Shown here: piece by piece, positions 22,938-34,996 of the stretch
Layout: each line of letters opens with the position of its first letter
Numbering within the stretch: the stretch's first letter is position 1
From: Chrysopilus asiliformis
Taxonomy: Eukaryota > Arthropoda > Insecta > Diptera > Rhagionidae
NCBI GenBank assembly: GCA_964034945.1
Contig: OZ035962.1
Coordinates: forward strand, 34,685,943 to 34,749,942
Direction of reading: 5' to 3'
DNA length: 64,000 bases
Made by a program: the position numbers and the translations under genes
Notes under the pieces: generated by a model
Seen by the model: only the letters and a program-made list of their open reading frames with translations
What the model was told of the DNA's origin: nothing
The model's database searches: none

Positions 22938-24055
22938 TATGGTATATGTACAAGACAGTGAGATTTTCTGTAATTACTCCCGGAAAAGAGGAATTCATAT
23001 CAAAAAATAGGAGACTCTCCCTAAATTTTAGGATGATTCTTTATTTTTAAGAATCATCACAAAAAAGCCCACTCTATTACGACTTGTAATAGGAATCGCT
23101 CCTATTAACTTTCTTTAGAATTTTTGAGAAAATGACATTATCCTTTCACAATCTTCGGGTACAAATTTCAAAATTATTGTTATATAAAATTTGTAATGAT
23201 AAAAACTCGTTAGCGGTAAAGAAGTGATAAAAGGATATTTGTGTTGTCCTTACAGGAACTTTCTACGGCCTCCTCCTCCTCGGTCTCGTGCACCGACACT
23301 TACTTTCTAGTAGGACGATTTATTTATCCAACGAAAATCGTCTTAGCGGTTGAGAACAAGCAGAGGAAGGAGTCACAGGAGGTGCAATGGCAAATTTACG
23401 TGGGTTAAAGCACGACATATTCAAGAAAAATTTAAGAAATTCTTGAATCGCGTCTTAGTAAAAACGCGTAGTACGAGGTCGGAACAAGATTCTGTAAAAA
23501 AAAACTTGAAAAATTGTCGTTTTCGTATGTGCTCCACATCCTTTTAAAGAACAAGAGAAATGGTAGCCGCTCCCCCGGACTATAACCTGCAGAAGTTCAA
23601 GAACATAAACCGACATCTCCTTTCGTTCTTCCGACCATCCTGAGCTGTGCTTCGGCATTAAAGGGTCTTACCCTAAGCTCTGGCTGAAACCATAAAAAAA
23701 TGCATCTTACTAGTTTCTTATTATGATAAAATACATTCACATGTCTTTTTTCTTTCTTATACCAAGTGTAATAATGTTTTGTATTCACGAAGAATTTCGA
23801 TCTCTTAATTTTGTCTAAAAACCATGTCCCAATTGCTCCTATGTCAACTGAAGCATTATTACATAAATGTCTTCTGTCTGTCAGTGTGTCAGGTCTGTCT
23901 TTTGCGAATTGCTTGCAAAAACAAAAACGATTAAAGAAAGAATTAAAGTTATTAAAATTCTCTAAAATTTTGCCTTTTATCGTAAATTGATATATTTGAC
24001 CGTAATCAGAAATATCAGATTTTGTAAAAAAAAATCATATTTATGTATTTACATA
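22938..24055. other. Intron stretch with a family C fragment
   Basis: A degraded 122-bp type unit is visible around 23140-23260 (GATATTTGTGTTGTCCTTAC). Otherwise nothing recognised. Confidence 0.4.
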
Positions 24056-25368
24056 CAGGGTGGTCCGGATTAGGATGTCAATCCATTAACCCTTCATTCT
24101 TTGCACAATTTCATGAAAAAAAGTCCACTATACATGTGTTCGGAAATGTACCGTTATCGAACGGCAGCCATTTTAAATTTTCCCGTCGGAATTTTTCCGC
24201 ACATCACTAACGAGGCTCTCACTGCCACAAATATTAACGGATTTCTATGATTTCTATGTCGTTAGATAGATAATAAAATACTGTTTTTGGATCAATTAAA
24301 AGTTTTGTGAAATACTGCAGATTTTCCTAAATAAATGGCTTTAAACAAGTTTTTTTTTGTTTTCAATCCAAAAAATTTGAGAAAGTTGCGTTTTTCTCAA
24401 ATACTTGCCCTATACTTTTTTTTATTTTTTATTTTTGTATTATTCCTCTGTCAATTCCCCACAAAACGCATATTTAATTTTCATTATACGATTTCTAGTT
24501 CCATAGATATAACCAAAACACTACTCCATGTTTCCACTGAAATCAAAATCAGATATTTTTCTTAATGGAATAGGCACTTCCCCGCACTTTTGGACATCGT
24601 TTGAAAAAAATACATAAAACAAAACAAAAAACATAAAACAAAAAAATACATAAAAATACATAAAATTTCAAGATCCATGCACTATCGAATGTAGTAACGG
24701 TTGTATTCTTGTACTGTTTTGGAAAAACAAACTATTTCCAATCAAATGGAGGTCACTTCGAAAATCTTTTGTAGTAATTGTTAAATAAAAACGTGTTGTT
24801 TTGTTTTATGTATTTTTTTCAAACGATGTCCAAAAGTGCGGGGAAGTGCCTATTCCATTAAGAAAAATATCTGATTTTGATTTCAGTGGAAACATGGAGT
24901 AGTGTTTTGGTTATATCTATGGAACTAGAAATCGTATAATGAAAATTAAATATGCGTTTTGTGGGGAATTGACAGAGGAATAATACAAAAATAAAAAATA
25001 AAAAAAAGTATAGGGCAAGTATTTGAGAAAAACGCAACTTTCTCAAATTTTTTGGATTGAAAACAAAAAAAAATCTTGTTTAAAGCCATTTATTTAGGAA
25101 AATCTGCAGTATTTCACAAAACTTTTAATTGATCCAAAAACAGTATTTTATTATCTATCTAACGACATAGAAATCATAGAAATCCGTTAATATTTGTGGC
25201 AGTGAGAGCCTCGTTAGTGATGTGCGGAAAAATTCCGACGGGAAAATTTAAAATGGCTGCCGTTCGATAACGGTACATTTCCGAACACATGTATAGTGGA
25301 CTTTTTTTCATGAAATTGTGCAAAGAATGAAGGGTTAATGGATTGATATCCTAATCCGGACCACCCTG
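24056..25368. mobile_element. Foldback element, 1313 bp with about 570-bp inverted arms
   Basis: Arms 24056-24627 and 24796-25368 are almost identical in inverted orientation, with a 168-bp spacer. Ends are CAGGGTGGTCCGGATTAGGA, flanked by TA (24054-24055 and 25369-25370). This suggests a Tc1/mariner-superfamily relative mobilised in trans. Each arm carries a mirror-image open frame of 62-76 codons without recognisable homology. It lies in the NOS1AP intron and would form a very stable hairpin in the transcript. Confidence 0.92.
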
Positions 25369-25370
25369 TA

Positions 25371-26758
25371 TAACCGGGTTTTAGTGTAAATTGTGCAGAA
25401 ACGTAGATTTTATATAAAAAAGTCATGTGCTGTTCACATCAGATATTTCGTACATATGCATCGGTCGTATTACAATCTGACTGAATTTTCTTCCCAAATG
25501 ATGTTTTGGAACATTGGAAGCGAAATAATTAACTAGTTTCATACATGTGTAGCCGTAAATTAGATTTTGTACTAGTTTATATAAGCATTAATTATGTTAA
25601 ACTTTCAATGATGTACGATTTGGGAACTTTCAGTTATTAAACCATTTCAGATAAATGTATATTGGAATATTGCCAAAAATTTGAAAAGGCTGTCGTCCAA
25701 ATCGTACAACAAATGGAAGAAACTTGTGGACAAAAATCTAGTTAAATATTCAGTTTTATGAGTTTGCCAAAGTTAAATGGAACAAAATATTAATTAACCA
25801 AAGAAAGTGCTGAAAATATGAAACTGAAAATTTTATTTTGTAAAATTTTCTATAGTCTATCGAACATTTAGAGGATTTATCCTAGTTGACTTATGTAAAG
25901 AAATTTGAACTCTCGTCCACATCCTTCGTGGTCAGGTCAGTGACAAAGACCATTGCGTCACCCTGATGAGGTCCAGCCATTAATACTCAGGATTGAAACT
26001 TGATATTTCCTTTCAAAAAAAACCTTTCCGATTTCTCATTGTTTTCATTAAAATTTAATTTTTTTGTATTATTCAATTGTGGCCACGAGATATCTGGTAC
26101 TTGAATAGAAATCGTTTCGATAGAACCAAAAATAATCCAATATCACCAAAAAGTCCGAATATTATAAAATAATATTAAAAAATTCATATGGTCGAGAAAA
26201 TTCAAGTATTTTCAGACTTTTGACCTTTTAGAGTAGGGTAAGATCCCCGTAAAGACATGCCACCTATCAGCATAGGGAAACCGTTTGTTCTATACCATTT
26301 CTAACGCATCGAACTAATTGTAGAACAAAAATTGAAATATTAAGGGTATTCACATATCCTATTAAAATAGCTCTTATCGTCGTAAAATAGTATAATTTGT
26401 TAAAGTTTTACTTTGAATGCACTTTATCGCGGTTGTAGTCGAAAATAAAAGTATTTTTATCCACATTTTTTACAGTTTTCTTTTCGGAAACCACTCTAAT
26501 CACATTCACTAATCGTCAAATCACTTAAAACACTAAGCGCTACACTTTTTAATCACTTGAACATAATTTTTCAATGCTTTTTGTATTAATAAACAATTAA
26601 TTTAAACTGTCAAATATGAACTCACTAGGTATATTTTAGCTTATTTCAAATATTTTAATATTTTACATCAAGCGGTTAATATCATAGTAAATTGTGTTAA
26701 AGTTTCAAAAAATGTTGCCGTATATTTTGTTGTTGTTTAAGAAACTTTAACAAATAAT
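25371..26758. other. Intron stretch with a DINE-like head fragment
   Basis: About 26275-26340 (CCGTTTGTTCTATACCATTT and ACGCATCGAACTAATTG) matches the head of DINE-like subfamily B. Otherwise nothing recognised. Confidence 0.4.
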
Positions 26759-26761
26759 ACT

Positions 26762-27265
26762 CAGGGTATTCACAGTCCTCTTTTAATTTTCGGTATTCGG
26801 TGTTTTCGGTAATATTAAAAGACTGAAAATATTCTGCTGTGAACATCCCACAGCACAGATTTGAGAACAGCGCTTTTATTTGATACGTGACCAAATTATG
26901 AACTGCGAATTTGATTGTAAAATATGTCACATACCTTTAAATCCATGTTTGATGTATTCTTTTGAATTTATATTGTGGCAACGGCTATCAAAATTGAAAA
27001 AATTTGCAGTCCGATGAGTTCAACAAAAAACCAGCGAGAAAATTTGACAACTAAAAACATTACTAGCGCCACCCGCGGTTGATTCTTGATACCGAATAAG
27101 TCGTGTGTGAGTTGAACACGACTCAAGGCATGTCTACAATTACCGAATCCGGTAATTCATTTTTCCATGAACCAAGTTACCGTCTCGGTAAAAATCTGTT
27201 AAATTTGACTGAATTACCGAGCGGTAAAATTACTCGCAATTTAAAAGAGGACTGTGAATACCCTG
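26762..27265. mobile_element. MITE family J, copy 1 (empty-site copy)
   Basis: Inverted ends CAGGGTATTCACAGTCCTCT are flanked by ACT at 26759-26761 and 27266-27268. It contains palindromic TTACCGAGCGGTAA. It is a reversed sister of 33891-34993 and lacks the TTAA insertion found there: AATATTAAAAGACTG at about 26814-26828 is the empty site. Confidence 0.88.
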
Positions 27266-27339
27266 ACTATTTTACTACGATAACAGCTACTTTAATAGGT
27301 TATGTGAATACCGCTATTGTATTGTCACCGGTATTTTTC

Positions 27340-27650
27340 CTATTATTTTTACAAAATTTGAAATATCACGATAACGGTAACAGATATCTATTTATGGTAA
27401 AAGAAAAAAAAATGTTGAGAATTTTAATGTCTTTTATAATTCATTAAACTGTTTTTGTTTTTCAAAAAAAAATGTTATAGCTCTAGTTTTTGAGAAATCT
27501 TGTACACAGGCTGACAGACAGTAGAAAGACATTTTTGTAATAATGCTGCAATCCACTCAAGAGTGCTCGGGAAATGTTTATTAAGCTAAATTAAGAGGTC
27601 GAAATTTTTCATGAATACAATACTTTATTATAATTTTTATGTTTATTTTA
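27340..27650 (+). repeat. Repeat family D, copy 2
   Basis: It shares ATAACGGTAACAGATATC, CTTGTACACAGGCTGACAGA, AAAGACATTTTTGTAATAAT and ATGAATACAATACTTTATTA with copies 1 and 3. No coding capacity. Confidence 0.6.
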
Positions 27651-27967
27651 CAAAAACAAACAAAAAATAAAATAAGTTCAGTTGTTCTAATCTTTCAGTC
27701 ATTTCTTATCAAAAAAGTTTTCAGAATTTTGTCGTGAATATGTAATTATATTTCATTTTTCCAAATGTGCATTAAAGCGTGTAAAATTTAATGTAATGTT
27801 GACATTTGTGAACTTGAAAATTGGTACATTTATGAATTTAATGCAGTTATCCGTGTTGCGTTTGTCCATGTATATTTATAAAAAAAATGCTAAAAAATCT
27901 TCGAGACACAAATTTTATGTGTAATTATACGTGTTTCGTATTTAAGCGTACTCTATTGTAAAAGCTC

Positions 27968-28548
27968 TTTTTATACCCGTATGGTGAAACCAAAGGGTAT
28001 ATTAAATTTGCCTTACCGTTTGTAACGCCAAGATCTCGTTATCAGACCCAAAAATGAATTGCACCAGTATGTTAGAATGATAAAAAAAATTGAATTTTGC
28101 ATGTCCGTCCGCCTGTCTGTCTGTCCGTCTGTCCGTATGTTGCGCGGATTACGGGCTAGCTCAAACCCTGCGAGCTAGAGACTTGAAATTTTACGCAGAT
28201 TCGTTTTTCGGAAAATGCAAGGCTAAGTTCGTTAATGGGCGAAAATGGACCATTAGGGGGGATACCCCCATTCGAACGAAAACGTTTTTTGTGAATATCT
28301 CAAAAACGGTGCATCTTATCAAAAAAGTGCAAGAACAAAAGTTATTTAGGATATGATTCTACATAAAACTCCCATACATCAAAATCCGATTGGAATATAT
28401 TTAAAAAAATCTTATTGGAAAGTTTGACTTCAAAGTGGAATTTTGATACAACTGTTCACCGTTCCCTTAAACTTCGAACAATGCCATATCACCATACGGG
28501 TTTTCAATAATTTGCCAGATTGGCAATTATAGCTTTTGTTATATTTTA
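27968..28548 (+). mobile_element. DINE-like element, subfamily A, copy 2
   Basis: Same structure as the copy at 16926: TTTTATACCCGTATGGTG head, GTCCGTCCGCCTGTCTGTCT core, TCACCATACGGGT near the end, and a TTGCCAGATTGGCAA stem-loop followed by AGCTTTTGTTAT. Confidence 0.78.
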
Positions 28549-28765
28549 TAATACGCCCTTATTAAAAGAATGTACTAAAATATTTTTTAAAGGGAAAATA
28601 TTTTTTTTTAAAAAAGGAAAATATTTTTTTTTGGCGCTGTGTATCAGAAATAAAAGCAAGATCAATATATATGTTATTTTTTTTCATCCACATATCGAGC
28701 TTTTATTTCTGATAAAGCGCCCATTTTTTTTTTCTTTTTAAGTACATTCTTTCAATAAAAGCTTT
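28549..28765. repeat. Nested inverted repeat, about 215 bp
   Basis: Outer arms CTTATTAAAAGAATGTACT and AGTACATTCTTTCAATAAAAG pair, as do inner arms TATCAGAAATAAAAGC and GCTTTTATTTCTGATA. Long A/T runs lie between. Probably a MITE without preserved flanks. Confidence 0.6.
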
Positions 28766-28835
28766 TTTTATTGATTTTTTATTTTATACTTTTTGGCCTT
28801 CGAATATACATATATCCTTGGCTTTTATATATCCT

Positions 28836-29610
28836 TACGGATTTTTTGACTCTAGTTTCGGATTCAGCGTCCCTAAAAACCCCCGGATGAGATCTTTTTG
28901 CGGATAATTTGAGGAAAGGGATAGTTACGTTATCCTTACAGGACCTTTCGTTATCCTTACAAGGACGAAGTAGCGAAAATATTGTATTGTATACGGAGTT
29001 AAGTATGTGTGCAAAATTTCAAGTAGATCGGTGGATCAAAATTAAATTACAAGATTTGGTCCTGGCAGATAGACAGGCACACAAACAGACAAATTTAGCT
29101 TGTTTTAAAAAAATTCATATAAATGCATATCTAATTATTTCTCGAAAGAAACTCTTTTTGCAAGTGGGCTCAAAATTGAAAGTCTGCATCGAGCTAGCTA
29201 CGGCCCTGATTACACCAGTGCATTGTGTTTCGCGTAATGAATAGATTTAATTTACGAGTGTTTGTCTGTCCATGGACACTAGATCTTGAGAACGAATTAA
29301 GCTAGAGAGTTAAAATTTGGAACAGCCCTTTTTTCGTGGAAAATGAGATTGAATCCAGCGACTGGACAAAATCAGACCACTCCTTTTGCCTCACCGATAA
29401 AAATGAAAAAGTTTTTTGCGATTTTCTCGAAAACGGTGCATCAAATGGGCAAAATTATAAACAGAAATTGTTTCGAACATGATTTTATATAACTCTTCCA
29501 TACAATAGGATTGACTCGGATCACTCGTTCTCCCACCTACATACAAATGGAAAATTTGTCCTGTACTTTTCATAAGAGCCTGGCAATTGTAGTTTTTCTT
29601 GTGCTTCTAA
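28836..29610 (+). mobile_element. Decayed family C unit followed by DINE-like subfamily B remnant
   Basis: 28836-28990 has one 122-bp type unit (GTTATCCTTACAGGACCTTT). From about 29215 blocks TACACCAGTGCATTGTG, TTTGTCTGTCCATGGACACT, CCACTCCTTTTGCCTC and CCTGGCAATTGTAGTTTTTC follow the order of subfamily B. Heavily mutated. Confidence 0.5.
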
Positions 29611-30800
29611 TTGCATTAACTTTGCCAAATCGGAAAATTTTTCCGAAGGGACAAAATGAAAGCACTTTTTTCAGTCAATAAGTAATGAAATTACAAAATT
29701 TTTTTTAGCAAGAGCATCGAAATAAACAAATAATTACTTGATGGAAGAAAGAGAGATCCATATGTGAATATGTTATTCTCTGATTCTGATCAATGTCTGC
29801 CGACTTTGCATTGAAAGTAAATATAAAATAAGAAAATTAAACGAAACAACTAAAGCTGAAAACTACATGATCATAAGCAAAAAGGCGAAGAGTGAAGTTT
29901 TATTTATGTATCTGTTCGTCGAAATATACTCAGCCAACGTATTCTTTAAGATCGGACCTCCTAAAATAAATAAAATTTTCTTATAAAAAAGCTTTTCCGC
30001 ACAAATACTCTTGTGCTGAACCAAAATATTCTAGATATGTGTTGAAACTCGGGTTCTGTTGGACACGGTCTTTCCTCAAGTTTTTCCACCCCATTCGGCG
30101 AATTAGCTTGTCTGTGATCGCACGTTGTGAAAATTTTCTCACTCGTTTTCTTAAAACGATGGTAAAAAAAAGTCGATTTGCATTGTGTCTTTGAATTTGG
30201 CGAACGGTAATTAAAAAGCCAAAACGAATTGTGTTAATATCTTATTTTGTATAAGCTATTTAAAAAAAAATCTAAACGATATTAAGTGAAAAGTTTTTGA
30301 TAGTTATGTGTTTTAAAAAAAGAAGTATTGTTCAACTTTAAACTTTTGCTTCAGTGATTATTTATAAAACGAGAATGTGCCCAGATGGATAAAATCTCGA
30401 AATAATATAATAAAAAAAAAGAACTTAAAAGAAATTCATAAGCTTTACATAAAAATGGTTTAAATATATTTGTTATTCACATATTTAAATGAAAATCTTT
30501 GAGTGCCGTCAACAACAAAGTTTAACAATTGTTCCACTTGTGGTCCTAGCTTTTCAAATCTGGTAATCACGTGCGTACGATATTTTTAGTAAAAATGTAC
30601 AACCACAATCAAAGTTTATAATTTTCTACGTATTATTATTATTTGTTTGCGAATAAGAAAAAAAAATTATTTTTACGGACCACCAAAAAATAAAGAGTGT
30701 GTAATAATATTTTGAAAAAAGTTGTATCCTTTTTCGTGATATTTTCATATCTTTTTTAAAGTTTTCCAAAAGTTTACCAAAAGTTGGTAAAATTAATTGG
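29611..30800. other. Intron stretch without recognised features
   Basis: AT-rich; nothing recognised. Confidence 0.5.
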
Positions 30801-31053
30801 ACACGGCGAAAAATTTAAGGATTTATAGGAATAAATTTTTATTTTTTTTAATATTAAATATACATATATTGATAAAAACATATAATTTGCTATCAAATGC
30901 AAAAATATGATAAATGGTTGGTGTAAGTTTAATAAGTTTTTTGACATTTTACACCAATTATTGATAAAAATATGCGAGTTGTTATAGATTTGGTGTAAAA
31001 GGTTTAAATAAACAAAAATTTATTTATATAAATCATTAAATTTTTAACCGTGT
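30801..31053. mobile_element. MITE family G, copy 2
   Basis: Ends ACACGGCGAAAAATTTAAGG and the complement of ATTAAATTTTTAACCGTGT pair over about 43 bp with mismatches. The interior matches the copy at 10456 (TTACACCAATTATTGATAAA-type blocks, GCGAGTTG). Confidence 0.65.
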
Positions 31054-31640
31054 ACCTTTTTAACCGACTTCCAAAAAGGAAAAGATTTTCAATTCGAAAG
31101 TATTGTACGGAGATCGTCATGAATTGAGAAAGGGGGCAGATAGAATCATTCAGATCAATACGAAATTCGTTTCCAGAAAAATTATAAAAAGTCTGTGCAT
31201 CTGTCTGTCCGTTGTACGTATCTTAAATAACTCGAGAATGCGTTGACCAAGCTATTTTAAAATTTTTGAAAATGAGTTTTATAAAAATCGAAGTTTTGTA
31301 TCAACTTTTGGAAGAGTAACGGTGACTATAACGGGTACATTCCGCAAATTTGTTTTTTTTTTAAATACTGTTTTTGAACATTTTTTGAAACCTATACGCT
31401 TTTGGAAAAAATGTTTTTAACAAATTTTAAATATAAAATTTTCTACATTTTGTGAATTGAAAAAAAATTAAATTTATTGAAAATCTCTCGAAAGTTGTGT
31501 GATTTTATGAAAAAAAGTATATACATACCAAATTTAAAGGAAATAAAATTTCCTGTATTTTTCTCCTTTAACGGTTTTTACGTATCTTTAACGGTTCTCC
31601 AGATATTTGAAAAAATAAAATTTTTTATATGTTTTTTCTG
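31054..31640 (+). repeat. Unclassified repeat with AACCGACTTCCAAAAAGGA start
   Basis: The opening AACCGACTTCCAAAAAGGAA resembles a motif common in insect dispersed repeats. A short CTGTCTGTCCGT run follows at about 31200. No coding remnant; end uncertain. Confidence 0.35.
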
Positions 31641-31884
31641 AAACTAAATATTGCAGAGGAAAGTTTTGTGTGGATCCCAAAAGCTCAGGAGAATTTATTT
31701 AGTCGGGTACTAGTCCAAATCACCAGTCACAAATGATTTTTTTTCTCACAAGATTTTTAATTCTCAATTGTCAATACTTTCCTCTTTCGGGTTTATACAT
31801 AACGACCAGCGAAATGACCGGAGACTGAAAAACCGGTTGTTATTTCGAGTAGCTTTCCATATTGACTAATTGAAACTGTCATAT

Positions 31885-32154
31885 ACTCAGAAAAATGTCC
31901 AGGTCAACTTTTTGTCAGGTTAACTCTGACCTTACAGAGGTTTCTGTAAGCCAGCTAGCGGTCAGAGTTAACCTATCTAAGGTCAACTCGTGCAGCTCCC
32001 AATGCTCTACTTCACCTGCTGGTGACTTAATTTCAGAATTTCTCCGACCACAGGTCAACTCAGTTTTACTTGCCCACATGCAGGCGAACGCGCGCCTGCC
32101 CGAGGCCAATTACGCCGTATGTAGGTCGTCGAGTTAGCCTCCATTTTTCTGAGT
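31885..32154. mobile_element. Small MITE, about 270 bp
   Basis: Inverted ends ACTCAGAAAAATG and CATTTTTCTGAGT bound a segment more GC-rich than its flanks. AGGTCAACT and GGTTAACTCTGACC motifs recur inside. Open frames on both strands are by-products of the composition. Confidence 0.55.
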
Positions 32155-33600
32155 GCAGAAGTCATGGTAATGGAGATCCTCCTTAACGGTATGAGTCAAA
32201 ATTGTGGAGTATGTCATTATCATTCTTATTATAAAAAAAACCCTTATTTTCGAGATAATCGCTGAAAACAGATTTTTTTTTTAAATAACGGTATATCTCT
32301 ATAACGGCTTGAGACGCGCACTAAAAGACCGAAATGTAGGAAATGTTATTGTGTCCAACTTTTTTCATACATAAGACTACTGAAAAATGCGTAGTTCCGG
32401 AGTAAATATCGAAAAATCAAATTGCCATTTTTAAAAAGCCGCCATTTCGGTAATTTATGCGGCTAACGGATTTCGACCAAAAATTGGTAGGATCGTTCCA
32501 TTCTAAGACCAGATATGCCTGTAAAATTTTACAGTCCTGACTCTATTAGTTTTTGAAAAATCTTGTACACAGAAAGACATTTTTGTGATAATGCTCCAAT
32601 CGATTCAGGAGTTCCCGGGAAATGTTTTTAGGCAAAATTAAGAGGCAGAAAATGAGTACAATACTTTATTATACTTCGTATAAGAATGTTAAAAATAGGA
32701 GAGGTGATTAGATAGTTGGATGAAAATTTAAAGTATTCACAGATTAGATTCTCTTATATACCTATCGAGTAATAATCACACCGACGATCGACGTCATCCA
32801 CTTTAAACGCAAATATAACATATATATTTAATGTACAAATAACTTTATTTACTATTCAGTATCCACTTCCGGGATAAAAATGTGAACTTTGTCCAGCACT
32901 ATACCAGATGTTGTTATTCACATTTTCAGTGAATAGCCTAAAAATCCTGATGGTTTGGAAAATAAAAGTTTGCTAAAGTTTGTATGAAGATATGAGAGCT
33001 AGTTCCGTTTTACGATTAGATAAAAATTGTGCGTCTATTTTAAGAAGTAAATGCGAGACTCATGTGGAGATTTTGTGCATTTCAAATTTTAACATAAACA
33101 ACTCTGTGTGATTCCAACTTTTTCTTATTCACAGAATTAATCATTAGCCAAAAAATCAATTACTATACAGTATGTTTAGAATATCGAAAAAAGTTGATTG
33201 GATCATTATACTATGTTACACGATTGAAGCAACAAAATTGATTCTATTAGGATTTCCAAAAACACAATTTCAATATTTTCCATGGCATTTATTCCAAGAA
33301 AGTGTTTTTAATATGAAAAATATACGGATTATAAAAGCATACCGCCGTCACTTTATCGGGAAAATGAACCAAATTTCAAATTGATGTTTTCTAAATCTCA
33401 AACGTTATTTAGATAATTTTTTTCTCTGAAAACCAGAAAATACGAATACAAAATCGATTTCATGGGAGCTGCTGGGAAAATATTCGCGTGCCGTTTTTTT
33501 CAATTTGTCCAATAAATGTCGACACAAAATAGAGACTTTTTACGTTTTTTATGTTATGTTAGCAAAAAAATTAAAAAGAAGAAATAAAAGCATTTGTTTT
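32155..33600. other. Intron stretch; repeat family D copy 3 at 32220-32695
   Basis: The D copy shows AAATAACGGTATATCTCTAT, AAAGACATTTTTGTGATAAT and ACAATACTTTATTATACTTC. Beyond 32700 nothing was recognised. Confidence 0.5.
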
Positions 33601-33603
33601 TGC

Positions 33604-33690
33604 CGCCACTTGGAGTCGAACTCAAGGCTTGTCGCATTGTCGTCAAACATTTAGACGCGAGGCTAATCGAATCATACGAAGAGTCCTTGT
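33604..33690 (-). other. tRNA-like segment, probably not a functional tRNA
   Basis: The complement has a good box B (GAGTTCGACTCC) with a partial T stem (CTTG/CAAG) and an A-box-like TTAGCCTCGCG. I could not fold an anticodon arm of the right size. It may be a tRNA pseudogene or a SINE head. Confidence 0.3.
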
Positions 33691-33890
33691 TAGGATTGAA
33701 GAGTAAAGAGCATGTTTATAATTTGAAATGCAACAAATTAATAATGTATTATTAAAATGGAGAAAAAAGTAAAATTGACATATCTACAGATAGAAAGCTT
33801 TTATTGAAAACAAGAATCATCAAAATCGGTTCGACAGGAGACGCTGACGTGCTGTCGAAAGAAATTCATATAAAATCGCTTAAATATATA

Positions 33891-34993
33891 CAGGGTATTC
33901 AAAGTCCTCTTTTAAATTGCGAGTAATTTTACCGCTCGGTAATTCAGTCAAATTTAACAGATTTTTACCGAGACGGTAACTTGGTTCATGTAAAAATGAA
34001 TTACCGGATTCGGTAATTGTAGACATGCCTTGAGTCGTGTTTTCCGGCCCGGTTATTCGGTATCAAGAATCAACCGCGAGTGGCGCTAGTAATGTTTTTA
34101 GTTGTCAAATTTTCTCGCTGGTTTTTTGTTAATCTCATTGGACTGCAAATTTTTTCAATTTTGATAACCGTTGCCGCAATAGAAATTCAAAAGAATACAT
34201 CAAACATGGATTTAAAGGTATGTGACAATCAAATTCGCAGTTCATGATTTGGTCACGTATCAAATAAAAGCGCTGTTCTCAAATCTGTGCTGTGGGATGT
34301 TCACAGCAGAATATTTTCAGTCTTTTAACCCTGGACCCGTGTACTGGGCACTGAGTGCCCAGAACGATTTTCGAACCGAAAAGAACCATATTTTTAATAA
34401 AGAATATGATGAAATGCAATATATTTCTGAAAGATACTGAAATTTAGAGTACAAAAACAAAAAAAAAATCCAAATTGCATATCTTCGGGGGGGTTGTGGA
34501 AGCTGTCAAAAAAAAAGCGTAATATCGTGTACTTGGGCACTCAGTGCCCAAGTCAGTACATTTTGTATGAATTTTGTTTTTATTTTGATTACAGCTTTGG
34601 TTTTTCCCCTTTTATGATTTTTCTTGTATGCAGATATTATATTGTATTGTTATATTATTTATATTATAATATTTATATTGTATTGTTGTCATGTATTGCA
34701 TTTTCTTTCGTGGAGTACATGATTTGTTGGAGAAATCGAGTACCAGATTCGCGAGCTTACAAGGTGGTCTATATTCTCAGTCGATTTTTGCAAATTATAT
34801 TTTCCCATTGTATTTCTACTTGTTTAACGAATAAACCCGCCATAAACCAGCCATACATTTTCTATTGGAATTGCATCTGGGCACTGAGTGCCCAAGTACA
34901 CGATAAATGGAAGTTTTATAGTACACGGGTCCAGGGTTAATATTACCGAAAACACCGAATACCGAAAATTAAAAGAGGACTGTGAATACCCTG
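33891..34993. mobile_element. MITE family J, copy 2, split by a piggyBac-type MITE
   Basis: Inverted ends CAGGGTATTCAAAGTCCTCT and its counterpart are flanked by ATA at 33888-33890 and 34994-34996. Without the nested 608-bp element and one TTAA it measures about 491 bp, close to the 504 bp of copy 1. Confidence 0.88.
34329..34936. mobile_element. piggyBac-type MITE with three internal palindromes
   Basis: Perfect 16-bp ends CCCTGGACCCGTGTAC are flanked by TTAA at 34325-34328 and 34937-34940. Copy 1 of the host repeat shows the uninterrupted site. GGGCACTSAGTGCCC palindromes lie at 34346-34360, 34535-34549 and 34879-34893, likely recognition sites. A 148-codon frame overlaps but has no recognisable domain. 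Confidence 0.94.
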
Positions 34994-34996
34994 ATA

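Noticed and set aside
24335..24565. 76-codon frame and its mirror on the other arm (24858-25046)
   Set aside because: Both are the same AT-rich arm sequence of the foldback element; no domain and the start differs between arms.
31895..32137. 80-codon frame on the plus strand and 64-codon frame opposite
   Set aside because: They lie inside a GC-richer MITE with repeated AGGTCAACT motifs; the open frames follow from composition.
33604..33690. tRNA gene on the minus strand
   Set aside because: Box B is good but the anticodon arm cannot be folded with a 5-bp stem and 7-nt loop; treated as tRNA-like only.
34494..34940. 148-codon frame in the TTAA MITE
   Set aside because: Phe/Tyr/Ile-rich composition expected from AT-rich DNA, and it runs through the right inverted repeat; not transposase-like.
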